Program-made: the position numbers and the translations under genes | Part shown: one piece after another, positions 49,988 through 59,411 of the stretch | Numbering within the stretch: position 1 is the stretch's first letter | How the letters are laid out: the number at the start of each line of letters is the position of its first letter | Notes under the pieces: model-generated | Database searches by the model: none | Seen by the model: the letters and a program-made list of their open reading frames with translations, nothing else | Told to the model about the DNA's origin: nothing | Assembly: GCA_040385245.1 (NCBI GenBank) | Contig: JAZKHT010000016.1 | Span: 1 to 64,000, forward strand | Source of the DNA: JAZKHT01 sp040385245 | GTDB lineage: Bacteria > Pseudomonadota > Alphaproteobacteria > Rhodobacterales > Rhodobacteraceae | Direction of reading: 5' to 3' | DNA: 64,000 nt

Positions 49988-50884
49988 ATGTGCGGGATCG
50001 TCGGACTTTTCCTAAAGGACCCCAAACTGGAGCCGCGTCTTGGCGCCATGCTCACAGACATGCTGATCACCATGACCGATCGTGGCCCCGACAGCGCGGG
50101 AATCGCGATCTATAGCCGCGCCAAGCCCGGTCATGCCAAGCTGACCGTGCAGTCGGCCAACCCGGACCGCGACTTTGCCGGTCTGGCCGAAGATCTGGGC
50201 CGCGCGATTGCCGCCAAGGTGACGGCCGAAGAAAAAGACACCCATATGGTGCTGGAACTGCCCGCTGACCGGCTGGATGCGGCGCGCCATGCGATGCGCA
50301 CCGTCCGCCCCGACGCCAAGGTGATGAGCGCGGGCGAAGGCATCGAAATTTATAAAGAGGTGGGCCTGCCCAAAGATGTCGCCGCCCGGTTCGAAGTGGC
50401 GCAGATGTCGGGCACCCATGGCATCGGCCATACGCGGATGGCCACGGAATCGGCAGTGACGACGATGGGCGCGCACCCGTTTTCAACTGGGTCGGACCAG
50501 TGCCTTGTGCACAACGGATCGCTGTCCAACCACAACTCGGTCCGGCGCACGCTGAAACAGGCGGGCATGACCTTCGAGACGGAAAACGACACCGAGGTCG
50601 CCGCCGCCTTCATCAGCCACAAGCTGCACGAAGGATCGAAACTGGGCGAGGCGATGGAAGCCACGCTGACCGACCTTGACGGGTTCTTTACCTTTGTCGT
50701 CGGCACCAAGAACGGCTTTGGCGTCGTGCGCGATCCCATCGCCTGCAAACCCGCCGTCATGGCCGAAACCGACCAATATGTCGCCTTCGGGTCCGAATAC
50801 CGCGCAATGGTCAACCTGCCGGGCATCGACACCGCCCGGATCTGGGAACCGGAGCCTGCCACCGTCTACTTCTGGGAACGCTGA
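49988..50884 (+). CDS. mgsA: N-methylglutamate synthase subunit A (class II glutamine amidotransferase)
   Basis: A 298-residue Ntn-type amidotransferase-like protein beginning MCGIVGLF, so Cys2 becomes the N-terminal nucleophile. Other family motifs are DRGPDSAGIAI, HTRMATESAVT and CLVHNGSLSNHN. In the complex with MgsB and MgsC it handles gamma-glutamylmethylamide, releasing the methylamine moiety. The start has ACAGGAG. It is first in mgsABC-gmaS, with 2-bp spacing to mgsB. Confidence 0.92.
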   Translation: MCGIVGLFLKDPKLEPRLGAMLTDMLITMTDRGPDSAGIAIYSRAKPGHAKLTVQSANPDRDFAGLAEDLGRAIAAKVTAEEKDTHMVLELPADRLDAARHAMRTVRPDAKVMSAGEGIEIYKEVGLPKDVAARFEVAQMSGTHGIGHTRMATESAVTTMGAHPFSTGSDQCLVHNGSLSNHNSVRRTLKQAGMTFETENDTEVAAAFISHKLHEGSKLGEAMEATLTDLDGFFTFVVGTKNGFGVVRDPIACKPAVMAETDQYVAFGSEYRAMVNLPGIDTARIWEPEPATVYFWER

Positions 50885-50886
50885 AC

Positions 50887-51576
50887 ATGCAGACATTCGA
50901 CCTTGAGGCGCAGGGACTGCGTGCGCTGAACTCCAGCCTGCACGCCCTGAAGGGGCTGACCAACCAAACCACATGGGAGGTGGTCAATCCCAAGGGCGCG
51001 CATGCGATTGCCGTGGGTCTGGATGCGCCCATCGACATCACCGTGCGCGGATCGACCGGCTATTACTGTGCGGGCATGAACAAGCAGGCCACCGTCCGGG
51101 TCAAAGGCTCGGCCGGGCCGGGGGTTGCCGAAAACATGATGTCGGGCACCGTCATCATCGACGGTGACGCCAGCCAATACGCCGGTGCCACCGGACGGGG
51201 CGGGCTGTTGGTCATAAAGGGCAACGCCAGTTCGCGCTGTGGCATCTCGATGAAGGGGATCGACATCGTGGTGCACGGCAACATCGGCCACATGTCCGCC
51301 TTCATGGCACAGTCGGGCAGCATGGTCGTCCTGGGCGACGCGGGCGAGGCACTGGGCGATTCCCTTTACGAGGCAAAGCTGTTCGTGCGCGGATCGGTCA
51401 AAAGTCTGGGTGCGGACTGCATCGAAAAAGAGATGCGCCCCGAACACCTGGAACTGCTTGCCGATCTGCTGAAACGTGGCGAGGCGGACCATCTGGCAAA
51501 ACCGGAAGAGTTCAAGCGCTATGGCTCGGCCCGCAAGCTTTACACCTTCAATATCGACAACGCGTCGTCTTACTGA
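50887..51576 (+). CDS. mgsB: N-methylglutamate synthase subunit B (glutamate synthase domain 3-like)
   Basis: A 229-residue GXGXG beta-helix protein like the C-terminal structural domain of glutamate synthase (ITVRGSTGYYCAGMNKQATV, GPGVAENMMSGTVIIDGDAS, GRGGLLVIKGNASSRCGIS). It is thought to bridge the amidotransferase and FMN subunits. It lies tightly between mgsA and mgsC. Confidence 0.9.
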   Translation: MQTFDLEAQGLRALNSSLHALKGLTNQTTWEVVNPKGAHAIAVGLDAPIDITVRGSTGYYCAGMNKQATVRVKGSAGPGVAENMMSGTVIIDGDASQYAGATGRGGLLVIKGNASSRCGISMKGIDIVVHGNIGHMSAFMAQSGSMVVLGDAGEALGDSLYEAKLFVRGSVKSLGADCIEKEMRPEHLELLADLLKRGEADHLAKPEEFKRYGSARKLYTFNIDNASSY

Positions 51577-51588
51577 GGCACCCGAAGA

Positions 51589-52914
51589 ATGAGTGATTTC
51601 CCCCACACGCCGCCGCGCCAGTCCTGGACCTTTTCCAACGATGTGAACGCAGAAATCCGCCGCGCGGCCGCGACCGGCATCTACGACATCCGGGGCGGCG
51701 GCTCCAAGCGTCGTCTGCCGCATTTTGATGACCTGTTGTTCCTTGGGGCCTCGATCAGCCGCTATCCGCTGGAAGGCTACCGCGAGAAATGCGCGACAGA
51801 CGTCTGGCTGGGCACCCGGTTCGCCAAGAACCCGATCCATCTGGACATCCCCGTCACCATCGCCGGCATGAGCTTTGGCGCCCTGTCCGGCCCCGCAAAA
51901 GAGGCGTTGGGCCGTGGCGCATCCGCCGCAGGCACATCAACCACCACCGGCGACGGCGGCATGACCGAAGAAGAGCGCGGACATTCCAAGACGCTGATTT
52001 ATCAATATCTTCCGTCCCGCTATGGCATGAACCCTGACGATCTTCGCCGCGCCGACGCGATCGAAGTGGTCGTCGGTCAGGGGGCGAAACCCGGCGGGGG
52101 CGGCATGTTGCTGGGCCAAAAGATCAGCGACCGCGTCGCCATGATGCGCAACCTGCCCAAAGGCATCGACCAACGCTCTGCCTGCCGCCACCCCGACTGG
52201 ACCGGGCCGGACGATCTGGAAATCAAGATCCTTGAAATCCGCGAGATCACCGACTGGGAAAAGCCGATCTACGTCAAGATCGGCGGCGCGCGCCCTTATT
52301 ACGACACGGCACTGGCAGTAAAGGCCGGGGCAGATGTCGTCGTGCTGGACGGGATGCAGGGCGGCACCGCCGCCACGCAGGACGTGTTCATCGAAAACGT
52401 CGGCATGCCGATCCTTGCCTGCATCCCGCTGGCGGTGAAGGCGTTGCAGGATCTGGGCATGCACCGCAAGGTGCAGCTGATCGTGTCGGGCGGTATCCGC
52501 ACCGGGGCCGACGTGGCCAAGGCGATGGCGCTGGGGGCCGATGCGGTTGCCATCGGCACCGCCGCCCTGATCGCGCTGGGCGACAACGATCCGGCACTTG
52601 AGGCGGAATACAACAAGCTGGGCACCACCGCCGGGGCCTATGACGACTGGCACGAAGGCAAGGACCCCGCGGGCATCACCACGCAGGACCCAGAACTTTA
52701 CGGTCGCTTTGACCCTGTCTTGGGCGGGCGTCGCCTGAAGAACTATCTGAAGGTGATGACGCTTGAGGCGCAGACCATCGCCCGCGCCTGCGGCAAGAAC
52801 CACCTTCACAACCTTGAACCCGAAGACCTGTGCGCGCTGACCATCGAAGGCGCGGCTATGGCCGGTGTGCCGCTGGCTGGAACCAACTGGATTCCGGGCA
52901 AGACCGGCTTTTGA
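51589..52914 (+). CDS. mgsC: N-methylglutamate synthase subunit C (FMN glutamate synthase domain)
   Basis: A 441-residue protein of the glutamate synthase central FMN domain family. Typical segments are ITIAGMSFGALSGPAKEALG, VVGQGAKPGGGGMLLGQKIS, VVLDGMQGGTAATQDVFIEN and LIVSGGIRTGADVAKAMALG for FMN phosphate binding. It makes N-methylglutamate at the expense of reductant. It starts 12 bp after mgsB and precedes gmaS by 36 bp. Confidence 0.92.
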   Translation: MSDFPHTPPRQSWTFSNDVNAEIRRAAATGIYDIRGGGSKRRLPHFDDLLFLGASISRYPLEGYREKCATDVWLGTRFAKNPIHLDIPVTIAGMSFGALSGPAKEALGRGASAAGTSTTTGDGGMTEEERGHSKTLIYQYLPSRYGMNPDDLRRADAIEVVVGQGAKPGGGGMLLGQKISDRVAMMRNLPKGIDQRSACRHPDWTGPDDLEIKILEIREITDWEKPIYVKIGGARPYYDTALAVKAGADVVVLDGMQGGTAATQDVFIENVGMPILACIPLAVKALQDLGMHRKVQLIVSGGIRTGADVAKAMALGADAVAIGTAALIALGDNDPALEAEYNKLGTTAGAYDDWHEGKDPAGITTQDPELYGRFDPVLGGRRLKNYLKVMTLEAQTIARACGKNHLHNLEPEDLCALTIEGAAMAGVPLAGTNWIPGKTGF

Positions 52915-52950
52915 CATAAAAATACGGACCGACAGGGAGTTTGATCCAAC

Positions 52951-54258
52951 ATGCCGCAGGATCTGCAAAGCTACGCCAAGGAAAAAGGCGTCAAGTATTT
53001 CATGATTTCCTACACCGATCTATTCGGTGGCCAGCGCGCGAAACTGGTGCCCGCGCAGGCGATCAACGACATGGCCGTCGACGGGGCCGGGTTCGCCGGG
53101 TTTGCCACCTGGCTGGACCTGACCGCTGCCCATCCCGACATGATGGCCGTGCCGGATGCTTCATCGGTGATCCAGTTGCCGTGGAAGCCCGAGGTGGCAT
53201 GGCTCGCCTCGAACTGTGTGATGGAGGGCAAGCCCGTCGAACAGGCACCGCGCAACGTGTTGCGCAAACTGGTGGACGAGGCGGCAAAGGAAGGCCTGCG
53301 CGTCAAGACCGGGGTAGAGCCTGAATTCTTTCTGCTGACGCCCGAAGGCGACAAGATTTCAGACCCCTACGACACCGCCGAAAAGCCCTGCTATGATCAG
53401 CAGGCGGTGATGCGCCGCTATGACGTGATCGCCGAGGTTTGCGATTACATGCTGGCCTTGGGCTGGGACGCGTACCAGAACGACCACGAAGACGCGACCG
53501 GCCAGTTCGAGATGAACTGGAAATATGACGACGCGCTGCAAACCGCCGACAAGCACAGCTTCTTCAAGTTCATGATGAAGTCGGTGGCCGAAAAGCACGG
53601 GCTGCGCTGCACCTTCATGCCCAAGCCGTTCAAGGGACTGACGGGATCGGGGTGCCATGCCCATATCTCGGTCTGGAATCTGGACGGGACGGAAAACGCC
53701 TTCAGCGACGATACCAAGGAACTTGGCCTGTCGGACCGGGGCCGCACCTTCCTTGGCGGGATCATGAAGCATGCAAGCGCGCTGGCCGCGATCTGCAACC
53801 CGACCGTGAACAGCTACAAACGGATCAACGCGCCACGCACCTCGTCCGGGGCAACATGGGCACCGAACACCGTCACATGGACCGGCAACAACCGCACCCA
53901 CATGGTCCGCGTGCCCGGTCCGGGCCGGTTCGAACTGCGCCTGCCCGACGGGGCCGCGAACCCCTATCTGTTGCAGGCGGTCATCATCGCGGCGGGGCTT
54001 GACGGCATCCGCAGCAAGGCCGATCCGGGCAAGCGCCACGACATCGACATGTATACCCAAGGGCACACGGTCAAGAACGCGCCGAAACTGCCGCTGAACA
54101 TGCTGGATGCCCTGCGCGAATACGACAAGGACAAGACCCTGCGGGCGATGATGGGCGAGGAATTCTCGTCCGCCTATCTGAAGCTGAAGCACAAGGAATG
54201 GGACAGCTTCGTTTCCCACTTCTCGCGCTGGGAACATGAAAACACGCTTGATATCTGA
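52951..54258 (+). CDS. gmaS: Gamma-glutamylmethylamide synthetase GmaS
   Basis: A 435-residue glutamine-synthetase-family enzyme that joins methylamine to glutamate with ATP. Key GS segments are TGVEPEFFLLTPEG and DHEDATGQFEMNW for metal and glutamate binding, GSGCHAHISVW, and the Arg-containing APRTSSGATWAPN and GRFELRLPDGAANPYL. The length is that of GmaS and shorter than type I GS. The gene ends the mgsABC-gmaS operon. Confidence 0.95.
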   Translation: MPQDLQSYAKEKGVKYFMISYTDLFGGQRAKLVPAQAINDMAVDGAGFAGFATWLDLTAAHPDMMAVPDASSVIQLPWKPEVAWLASNCVMEGKPVEQAPRNVLRKLVDEAAKEGLRVKTGVEPEFFLLTPEGDKISDPYDTAEKPCYDQQAVMRRYDVIAEVCDYMLALGWDAYQNDHEDATGQFEMNWKYDDALQTADKHSFFKFMMKSVAEKHGLRCTFMPKPFKGLTGSGCHAHISVWNLDGTENAFSDDTKELGLSDRGRTFLGGIMKHASALAAICNPTVNSYKRINAPRTSSGATWAPNTVTWTGNNRTHMVRVPGPGRFELRLPDGAANPYLLQAVIIAAGLDGIRSKADPGKRHDIDMYTQGHTVKNAPKLPLNMLDALREYDKDKTLRAMMGEEFSSAYLKLKHKEWDSFVSHFSRWEHENTLDI

Positions 54259-54265
54259 CGCATCG

Positions 54266-54291
54266 CCCCCGTCCGCCCCGGCGGGCGGGGG
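54266..54291. terminator. Strong hairpin between convergent gmaS and exporter genes
   Basis: CCCCCGTCCGCC at 54266-54277 can pair with GGCGGGCGGGGG at 54280-54291 with one G-T pair, flanked by TGACG/CGTCA. It fills the 36-bp convergent gap. There is no T-run, so termination is likely but not certain. Confidence 0.5.
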
Positions 54292-54294
54292 ACG

Positions 54295-55317
54295 TCAGCC
54301 CTGCGCCATGCCCCAATGGGCAAAGGCCAGCGCCATCACCAGCAGCAGCAGCGTTTCTGCCCCGATCATCAGAAACCCCTTTGGCCCTGCCGCAAACATC
54401 TGCGCCATGGATGTCTTGACCCCCAGCGCCGAAATCGCCGTCAGCAGCATGAAGCGCGATGCCTCGTTCACCACGCCCAGAACCGTTTCGGGCACCGGGG
54501 CCAGATTGCGCAGCAGCATCAGGGCGATAAAGCCGACCACAAACCACGGCACGCCAACAGCGCCGCCCGGTTCATGCCGAAAGCAAAGGGCCACCACGAT
54601 CAGCACCACGGGCAACATGGCCACGCGCAACAGCTTGGTAAAGGTGGCGATGTCGCCTGCCGTATCGCTGACCGAATAGCCCGCCCCCACAACCTGCGCC
54701 ACGTCATGGATCGTGGCCCCGATCAGATAGCCGCTTTCAATCTCGGACAGACCCAGCGCCTGAAACAGGATGGGATACAGCACCATCGCCACCGTCGACA
54801 GCGCGGTGACACCGATCACGGTGAACAGCACATCCTCTTCGCGGATGTGCCGTTTGGGCAGCATCGCGGCGATGGCCAGCGCCGCCGACGCGCCACAGAT
54901 CGCCACTGCCCCCCCGGTCAGCAGGCCAAAGGCAAGGGGCCTCCCGAAGGCCCGCGCAATCGTGACGCCGCCCAGCAGCGTCAGCGCCAGCAGGCCGAAC
55001 ACCCCCAGAATAGGCGTCAGACCCAGGTCTGACACATCGGCGAATGTCAGGCGCAGACCCAGCAGCGCCACCCCGATGCGCAGCAACACCTTGGACGAAA
55101 ACGCAATCCCCGCCTGTGATTTCGGATGATCGGCCAGAAAGTTGAACGCCATCCCGATCAGCAGCGCAAACAGCATCGACGGCGCGCCGTAATGCTCTGA
55201 CAGGAAACTGGCAGCCAGCGCGATGGTGGCGGCCAGGACCACGCCGCCCCGGTGCTGCAAGGCCCAGCGGGTCAAGCGGTCGCGCGCATTGCCCGGCGCG
55301 GAGACGTCAGGCTGCAT
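54295..55317 (-). CDS. cuyZ: YeiH/CuyZ-like putative sulfite exporter
   Basis: A 340-residue membrane protein of the YeiH family (COG2855) with about ten helices. Landmarks are MLFALLIGMAFNFLADHPKS, the KVLLRIGVALLGLRLTF helix, LTGGAVAICGASAALAIAAM and GYLIGATIHDVAQVVGAGYS. Family members next to cuyA in other roseobacters (CuyZ) are proposed to export sulfite released by desulfonation. It overlaps the HpsN-like gene by 11 bp and is the last gene of the cuyA operon, which fits that role. Confidence 0.8.
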   Translation of the reverse strand: MQPDVSAPGNARDRLTRWALQHRGGVVLAATIALAASFLSEHYGAPSMLFALLIGMAFNFLADHPKSQAGIAFSSKVLLRIGVALLGLRLTFADVSDLGLTPILGVFGLLALTLLGGVTIARAFGRPLAFGLLTGGAVAICGASAALAIAAMLPKRHIREEDVLFTVIGVTALSTVAMVLYPILFQALGLSEIESGYLIGATIHDVAQVVGAGYSVSDTAGDIATFTKLLRVAMLPVVLIVVALCFRHEPGGAVGVPWFVVGFIALMLLRNLAPVPETVLGVVNEASRFMLLTAISALGVKTSMAQMFAAGPKGFLMIGAETLLLLVMALAFAHWGMAQG

Positions 55318-56650
55318 CGTCGGTCGGGTTCAGGTCAAACGGGGTCAGGTCAAAGTTTTCACCCGGAAAGAACTTGGCCAGCCGCACATCGGCGGACCTT
55401 GCATGACCTTCCATCCCTTCCAGCCGGGAAATCCGTGCCGTGGCCTGCGCCAGCGATTTGGACGCGCCGCGCGTGGCGCGCTGCCAGGTCACGGTTTTCA
55501 TGAACTTGTGGACCGACAGCCCGCCCGTATAGCGCCCCGCCCCCGATGTCGGCAGCACATGATTGGGCCCCGAACATTTGTCACCGAAGGCGACGGTCGT
55601 TTCCTCGCCTAGGAACAGCGACCCATAGGCGCGCAAGCGGCGCAGCCACCAATCCAGATCGGCAGCCTGCACGTGCAGGTGTTCGGGGGCATAGGTGTCG
55701 GCCACCTGTGCCATCGCCTCGGCACTGTCGCACAGCATCACCTCGGCATAATCGGCCCAAGCGGCGCGGGCGTTGTCGGCGTTCAGCGCGGGCAATTCGT
55801 CGATCATCGCGGGCACCAGCGCCATCACCCGTTCGGCCAGGGCGCGGTCGGTCGTCACCAGCCAGACGGGCGAGTTGTAGCCATGTTCGGCCTGCCCCAC
55901 CAGATCCCAGGCCACCAGATCGGGGTCGGCGGTGCTGTCCGCGATCACCATGCTGTCGGTCGGCCCGGCAAACATGTCGATGCCGACCTGCCCGTACAGG
56001 ATGCGCTTTGCCTCGGCCACATACTGGTTGCCGGGGCCGACCAGTATGTCGGCCTTTGGCAGACCGAACAGCCCGTTCGCCATCGCGGCCACGCCCTGCA
56101 CCCCACCAAGGTTCAGGATCACATCTGCCCCGCACAGGTCCATCGCATAGATGATCGCGGGCGGGATGCCCTGGCCCGGCCGGGGGGGCGAACAGGCGGC
56201 AATATGCGGCACCCCGGCCACCTTGGCGGTGGTGATGGTCATGATGGCGCTGGCGACATGGCTGTAACGCCCGCCAGGCACATAGCAGCCCGCCGACGAC
56301 ACCGGAATTTGCCGCTGCCCGGCCGTCAGGCCCGGCAAAATCTCGATGTTGCAATCCATGATCGTGGCGCGCTGCGCCTCGGCAAAGCGGCGGATGTTGT
56401 TGTGGGCAAAGCGGATATCGGCGCGCAGCTTTTCAGGCACCTGTGCAGCGGCGGCGGCCCGTGCCGCATCCGACACGACGATGTCGCCGCCCCACTTGTC
56501 CAGTTCGCGGGAAAAGCGGCGGACCGCGTCATCGCCGTCCGCCAAAATCTCGGCCAGCATCGCCTCGACAGCGGCGCGGACGTCGATCTGGCCTGCATCC
56601 GCAGTCCGGGTGGCCTTTTTCAGATAGGTCATTGTCATACGTTCGCTCAC
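55307..56650 (-). CDS. HpsN-like (histidinol dehydrogenase family) sulfonate alcohol dehydrogenase
   Basis: A 447-residue HisD-family enzyme. The zinc and catalytic residues of HisD are kept: Gln and His in GQAEHGYNSP, Glu-His in YAPEHL, Asp in FGDKCSGPNHVLPTSG, and His in EGMEGHARSAD. The CYVPGGRYSHVASAIMTITT and GGLSVHKFMKTVTWQR segments are those of HpsN, which oxidises the primary alcohol of dihydroxypropanesulfonate to a carboxylate in two NAD-linked steps, rather than biosynthetic HisD. In this operon cysteinolate is an attractive substrate. The GTG at 56650 overlaps the permease stop and follows GGAAGGG; ATGs at 56638 and 56632 are alternatives. Confidence 0.85.
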   Translation of the reverse strand: MSERMTMTYLKKATRTADAGQIDVRAAVEAMLAEILADGDDAVRRFSRELDKWGGDIVVSDAARAAAAAQVPEKLRADIRFAHNNIRRFAEAQRATIMDCNIEILPGLTAGQRQIPVSSAGCYVPGGRYSHVASAIMTITTAKVAGVPHIAACSPPRPGQGIPPAIIYAMDLCGADVILNLGGVQGVAAMANGLFGLPKADILVGPGNQYVAEAKRILYGQVGIDMFAGPTDSMVIADSTADPDLVAWDLVGQAEHGYNSPVWLVTTDRALAERVMALVPAMIDELPALNADNARAAWADYAEVMLCDSAEAMAQVADTYAPEHLHVQAADLDWWLRRLRAYGSLFLGEETTVAFGDKCSGPNHVLPTSGAGRYTGGLSVHKFMKTVTWQRATRGASKSLAQATARISRLEGMEGHARSADVRLAKFFPGENFDLTPFDLNPTDDAA

Positions 56651-57519
56651 ATCCGGCCCTTCCAGGGCACTACCTTGCGCTCGATAAAGCGCATCAAAAG
56701 ATCAAAGGCATAGGCGATGACCGCGATCACGATGATGCCCATCATCACGGTCGAGGTTTGCAGGAACTGGCTGGCCGACAGCACCATGTAGCCCAGACCT
56801 TCGGTCGCGGCGACCATCTCGGCGGCGACCAGCGTGGTCCAGCCAAAGCCGATGCCGATCCGCATCGCCGTCAGGATTTCGGGCAAGGCCGACGGCAGGA
56901 TCACATGGCGCAGCACTTGCCATCGCGTCGCACCAAAGGAATAGGCCGCATGGATCTGTTCGATGGCTGCCGATTTGACGCCCGATCTGGCCCCCAACGC
57001 GACGGGCGCAAAGACCGACAGAAAGATCAGCAGCACCTTGGCCGTTTCCCCGATCCCGAACCAGATGATCATCAGCGGCAGATAGGCCAGCGGCGGGATG
57101 GGGCGGTAGAATTCGATGGGGGGATCAAAGATGCCGCGCATGAACGGGCTCATCCCCATCGCGAGCCCCAGTGGGATGCCAACGGCGCAGGCCAGGGCAA
57201 AGGCCCCGAACACGCGCAGGGTGCTGACCAGCACATGTTCCAGAAAGGGCGTGTTGGTGAACCCGTTCTGCCAGACATCCGCGAACTTGGTCAGGATCGC
57301 CCCCGGCGACGGCACGAACAACGGCTTGACCCAGCCCATGTAGGTGACAAGCCACCAGACAAAGATGAAGAAGGCGATGGACGCCGCTGACAGCCACATC
57401 GTATCGCCCTGCCCCGGCACGCCGTAAATCTCGCCGGGTTTGGTGGGCCGCGCCTTGGACAGAAAGAAGAACAGCCCCGCCGGGCGCGGTTTCGTCATGT
57501 CACGGGTTTCGTCGGTCAT
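56647..57519 (-). CDS. Taurine/sulfonate-type ABC transporter permease
   Basis: A 290-residue permease of the TauC/SsuC type with about six helices. The conserved cytoplasmic EAA loop is ALPEILTAMRIGIGFGWTTL, and a typical N-terminal loop reads YMGWVKPLFVPSPGAILTKF. It overlaps the ATPase gene by 4 bp. With the ATPase and binding protein it forms a complete importer, by context for an amino-sulfonate. Confidence 0.9.
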   Translation of the reverse strand: MTDETRDMTKPRPAGLFFFLSKARPTKPGEIYGVPGQGDTMWLSAASIAFFIFVWWLVTYMGWVKPLFVPSPGAILTKFADVWQNGFTNTPFLEHVLVSTLRVFGAFALACAVGIPLGLAMGMSPFMRGIFDPPIEFYRPIPPLAYLPLMIIWFGIGETAKVLLIFLSVFAPVALGARSGVKSAAIEQIHAAYSFGATRWQVLRHVILPSALPEILTAMRIGIGFGWTTLVAAEMVAATEGLGYMVLSASQFLQTSTVMMGIIVIAVIAYAFDLLMRFIERKVVPWKGRM

Positions 57520-58304
57520 GCTGCGGCCTCTTCGTCGGCGAAGATGATCTTCAGAACGTCCTCGCGCAGGCGGATGAACTCGGGCGAGGCTTTGACCTGC
57601 CGCGCCGGGACGCCCGATAGGAACTGCCGCGAAAACGGTAGGTCAAAGCGGTGGGCGATGCGGCCGGGGCGCGGTGACATCACGATCAACCGCGTGCCCA
57701 TGAACAACGCCTCTTCGACGTCGTGGGTAATGAAGAACACAGACTTTTTCGTGCGGTGCCAGATGCCAAGGATCAACTCTTGCGCCTTTTCCCGCGTCAG
57801 CGCGTCCAGCGCGCCAAGAGGTTCGTCCATCAGCAGAACCTTGGGGTCACAGGTCAGCGCGCGGGCGATGCCCACCCGTTGCTGCATCCCGCCCGACAGC
57901 ATGTAGACGGGCGATTTCTGAAACCCGTCCAAGCCCAGCAGGGTGGTGAACTTTTCCGCCACCGCATAGCGCTGCTTTTCCGGCACGTTCTGCATCTTCA
58001 GCCCGAAGGCGACATTGTCGATGACGTTCAGCCAGGGAAGCAGCGCGTGTTTCTGGAACACCACGGCCCGGTCGGCACCGGGGCCGGCCACCTTTTGCCC
58101 GTCCAGCAGGATCGCGCCGTCGGTGGGCGACAGGAACCCCGCGATCAGGTTCAACAGGGTGGATTTGCCACAGCCCGATGCCCCCAGCGCCACCACGAAA
58201 TCGGCGTCCTCGATCACCAGGTCAATGTTTTGCAGCGCAGCGACCGGCTGTCGCCCCCCGGATGCGGGGTAGATCACCGATGCGTTGTTGATGGTCAGGC
58301 CCAT
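57516..58304 (-). CDS. Taurine/sulfonate-type ABC transporter ATP-binding protein
   Basis: A 262-residue ATPase of the TauB/SsuB group. It has Walker A GASGCGKST near residue 40, the Q-loop VFQKHALLPW, signature MLSGGMQQRVGIARAL, Walker B LLMDEPLGALD and the H-loop FFITHDVEEAL. It lies 64 bp after the binding-protein gene and overlaps the permease gene. Confidence 0.94.
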   Translation of the reverse strand: MGLTINNASVIYPASGGRQPVAALQNIDLVIEDADFVVALGASGCGKSTLLNLIAGFLSPTDGAILLDGQKVAGPGADRAVVFQKHALLPWLNVIDNVAFGLKMQNVPEKQRYAVAEKFTTLLGLDGFQKSPVYMLSGGMQQRVGIARALTCDPKVLLMDEPLGALDALTREKAQELILGIWHRTKKSVFFITHDVEEALFMGTRLIVMSPRPGRIAHRFDLPFSRQFLSGVPARQVKASPEFIRLREDVLKIIFADEEAAA

Positions 58305-58368
58305 GTCCGCCCCCTGTCTGTTGCTGCCCCGGACCGACGGATGCCGCCGGTCCGGGTGGTGATTTGCC

Positions 58369-59358
58369 TTATTTCAGCGCAGCTTCACCGATGGCGGTGT
58401 TGACGAAGGCCGAATAATCATCCGCCGCCGTGTCGATGCGACCTGCCGCTTTCAGAAAGTCGGCGGTGGTTTTCATGGTCGCCGCAGCCGAGCCGAGCCA
58501 GGTGTCCGTCATCTGTTCGGACAGTGGAATGAAGGCGAACCCTTTCAGGATGTCGGGCACCTGATCGGCTGCGGCACCAGTCGCTTCGGCAATCGTCTTG
58601 ACCTGCGCGCTGTCGGCGGTCCAGGCGGCGGGATCGGTCAGATAAGCCGCGTTCGCTGCATCCATCGTCTTGGCAAAGGCCGCAACCGCATCGGCGTTCT
58701 CGGCAGCAAATTCGGTGTTCACCACCCAGCCGTCAAAGGTTGGATAGCCCCATTCGGCAGTCTTGTCCGCGCCCACCAGCAGGGTGCCGGTCTGCAGGAT
58801 CTGGCTTTGCACCGGCTGCCAGATAAAGGCCGCGTCGATTGCGCCCTGCTCCCACGCGGCGGCAATCTGATCTGGCGGCATGTTCATGATTGTGACGTCG
58901 CCTTCGGCGATCCCGGCATGGGTCAGCGCGCCCATCAGGCTGAAATGCGCGGTCGATCCGACCGGCACGGCCAGACGCTTGCCCTTCAGATCCTCCAGCG
59001 CGGCGATCCCGGCATCGTTGCGCACGATCAGACTTTCCGCCTCGCCGATGACCTGCGCCAGCATGAACAGTTGCAGATCAACGCCCTGACTGGCCGCGAT
59101 GGCCAGGGGCGACGATCCCAGTTCCGCCACCTTGATATCCCCTGACGCCATGGCCGCGATCACATCCGCCCCCGAGGCAAAGGTACGCCACTCGATGGTC
59201 CAGCCAGTGGCGGCATCAAACGCGCCCTCCATCCGGGCGACCTGCATGGGGGTGGGGTTGCCGAAATGGCCGATCACCACGTTTTCGGCCAGCGCCGCCC
59301 CTGCCCCCAGCGCCAGCGCGGCGGCACCGATCATCAGTCGTTTCATCGTTCTGGTCAT
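58369..59358 (-). CDS. Taurine-type ABC transporter substrate-binding protein
   Basis: A 329-residue periplasmic binding protein with a signal peptide (KRLMIGAAALALGAGAALAE). The TauA pattern is clear: NVVIGHFGNPTPMQVARMEG, WRTFASGADVIAAMASGDIK, AELGSSPLAIAASQGVDLQL and AAFIWQPVQSQI. Taurine is the usual ligand of the family. In this operon a hydroxymethyl-taurine (cysteinolate) or cysteate is equally plausible. AGAGG precedes the ATG at 59358. Confidence 0.9.
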   Translation of the reverse strand: MTRTMKRLMIGAAALALGAGAALAENVVIGHFGNPTPMQVARMEGAFDAATGWTIEWRTFASGADVIAAMASGDIKVAELGSSPLAIAASQGVDLQLFMLAQVIGEAESLIVRNDAGIAALEDLKGKRLAVPVGSTAHFSLMGALTHAGIAEGDVTIMNMPPDQIAAAWEQGAIDAAFIWQPVQSQILQTGTLLVGADKTAEWGYPTFDGWVVNTEFAAENADAVAAFAKTMDAANAAYLTDPAAWTADSAQVKTIAEATGAAADQVPDILKGFAFIPLSEQMTDTWLGSAAATMKTTADFLKAAGRIDTAADDYSAFVNTAIGEAALK

Positions 59359-59411
59359 TTCATACCTCTGTTGAAGGGTAAGGACTCGTTGGTCCGGGTG
59401 GGGTTCGGCGG

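Noticed and set aside
55307..56650. Reading this gene as biosynthetic histidinol dehydrogenase HisD
   Set aside because: No other his gene is nearby, and it has the HpsN-type segments and sits in a sulfonate operon. HisD was kept only as the wider family name.
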